A stretch of DNA of 64,000 nt, from the NCBI RefSeq assembly GCF_009176545.1, contig NZ_VTOJ01000002.1, positions 1,612,001 through 1,676,000 of the forward strand, written 5' to 3'. This stretch comes from Salinigranum salinum. Lineage in GTDB: Archaea; Halobacteriota; Halobacteria; Halobacteriales; Haloferacaceae. The first letter of the stretch is position 1. Every line of letters begins with the position of its first letter. The position numbers were made by a program, and so were the translations under genes. Of this stretch, positions 63,714-64,000 are shown piece after piece. The notes under the pieces were generated by a model that saw nothing but the letters and a program-made list of their open reading frames with translations, had not been told where the DNA came from and did no database searches.

Positions 63714-64000
63714 ATGGCGAAAGAGCAGAAGCAGGTCCGAGAACTCCAGGAGGGGAGCTACGTGATGATGGAGGACTCCCCCTGTAAGATCAACGCGTAC
63801 TCCACCGCCAAACCCGGCAAGCACGGGAGCGCGAAGGCTCGCATCGAGGGGAAGGGCGTCTTCGACAACAAGAAGCGGTCGCTGTCACAGCCGGTCGACG
63901 CGAAGGTGTGGGTGCCGATCATCGAGCGCAAGGGCGGACAGGTGCTCTCGGTCTCCGACGGCGAGATGCAGGTGATGGACCTCGACACGTACGACACGTT
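63714..64000 (+). CDS. eif5A: Translation initiation factor aIF5A (partial, 3' end beyond the window)
   Basis: The visible 95 residues start [20 protein letters not shown] and include [20 protein letters not shown]. In this loop the lysine within the PGKHGSAKA motif is modified to hypusine or deoxyhypusine. The factor helps ribosomes through difficult peptide-bond steps. Most of the N-terminal domain and part of the OB-fold are present; the rest lies outside. Confidence 0.95.
   Translation, partial: MAKEQKQVRELQEGSYVMMEDSPCKINAYSTAKPGKHGSAKARIEGKGVFDNKKRSLSQPVDAKVWVPIIERKGGQVLSVSDGEMQVMDLDTYDT

Noticed and set aside
1..64000. Search for tRNA, rRNA and 7S RNA genes
   Set aside because: No T-loop-like GTTCRANNC context with a cloverleaf partner and no rRNA-like stretch was found by eye in the intergenic regions.

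Overview
The window is a 64 kb chromosomal segment of a halophilic archaeon of class Halobacteria. GC content is high, the proteins are acidic, and many starts sit about 26 to 31 bases after a TATA-like box with no room for a leader, as in leaderless haloarchaeal transcripts. The gene content agrees: TBP, PCNA, PriL, an Orc1/Cdc6 protein, an RfcC-like protein, Hjc, aIF5A, the haloarchaeal TatC pair, a HalOD1 response regulator and Tat-type lipoproteins. I see no rRNA, tRNA, CRISPR array or intact insertion sequence. The species cannot be named from the sequence alone.

Layout. 1-8.6 kb is an accessory catabolic block: a GMC flavo-oxidoreductase with a fused small-subunit domain (cut by the window edge), a class III CoA-transferase, a LarA-like protein, an acyl-CoA ligase, and a broken IclR-type regulator followed by 1.2 kb without recognisable genes. 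8.6-20.6 kb is mostly core: rfcC, archaetidylserine decarboxylase, two VOC proteins, an FkbM methyltransferase next to a copied 3' scrap of trmG10, trmG10 itself, tbp, membrane proteins, hisG, and two genes of S-adenosylhomocysteine metabolism (a 5'-deoxyadenosine/SAH-type deaminase and ahcY). 21.0-24.0 kb is a lower-GC island: a zinc-ribbon winged-helix regulator and a coupled pair of amidohydrolase-like and DUF59/MIP18-like genes.

24.1-36.8 kb holds DNA-metabolism genes (hjc, priL, pcn) mixed with a dehalogenase-like hydrolase, a SWIM protein, an MFS transporter, a histidine kinase, a toxin-antitoxin-like pair, rlmE, and an RHH regulator joined to a YhhQ-type transporter. 36.9-40.8 kb carries the divergent tatC genes. 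41-50 kb holds larE, a MutS-like gene, a CBS protein, a helix-turn-helix/membrane/helix-turn-helix module, a lipoprotein and an orc gene. 50-64 kb holds serA, small conserved genes, two overlapping moeA genes (one fused to a periplasmic-binding-like domain), hsp20, a UbiB-type kinase, an Ogt-type alkyltransferase, an aminotransferase and the start of aIF5A.

Connections. LarE at 42-43 kb makes part of the nickel-pincer cofactor that LarA-like proteins use, so the LarA-like gene at 3.7 kb and larE may be functionally linked although 37 kb apart. The deaminase and AhcY both act on products of SAM-dependent reactions. The least explained parts are the 21-24 kb island, the pair of promoter-plus-GTGACCTGAC elements in two distant spacers, and the decayed regulator region at 6.9-8.6 kb.
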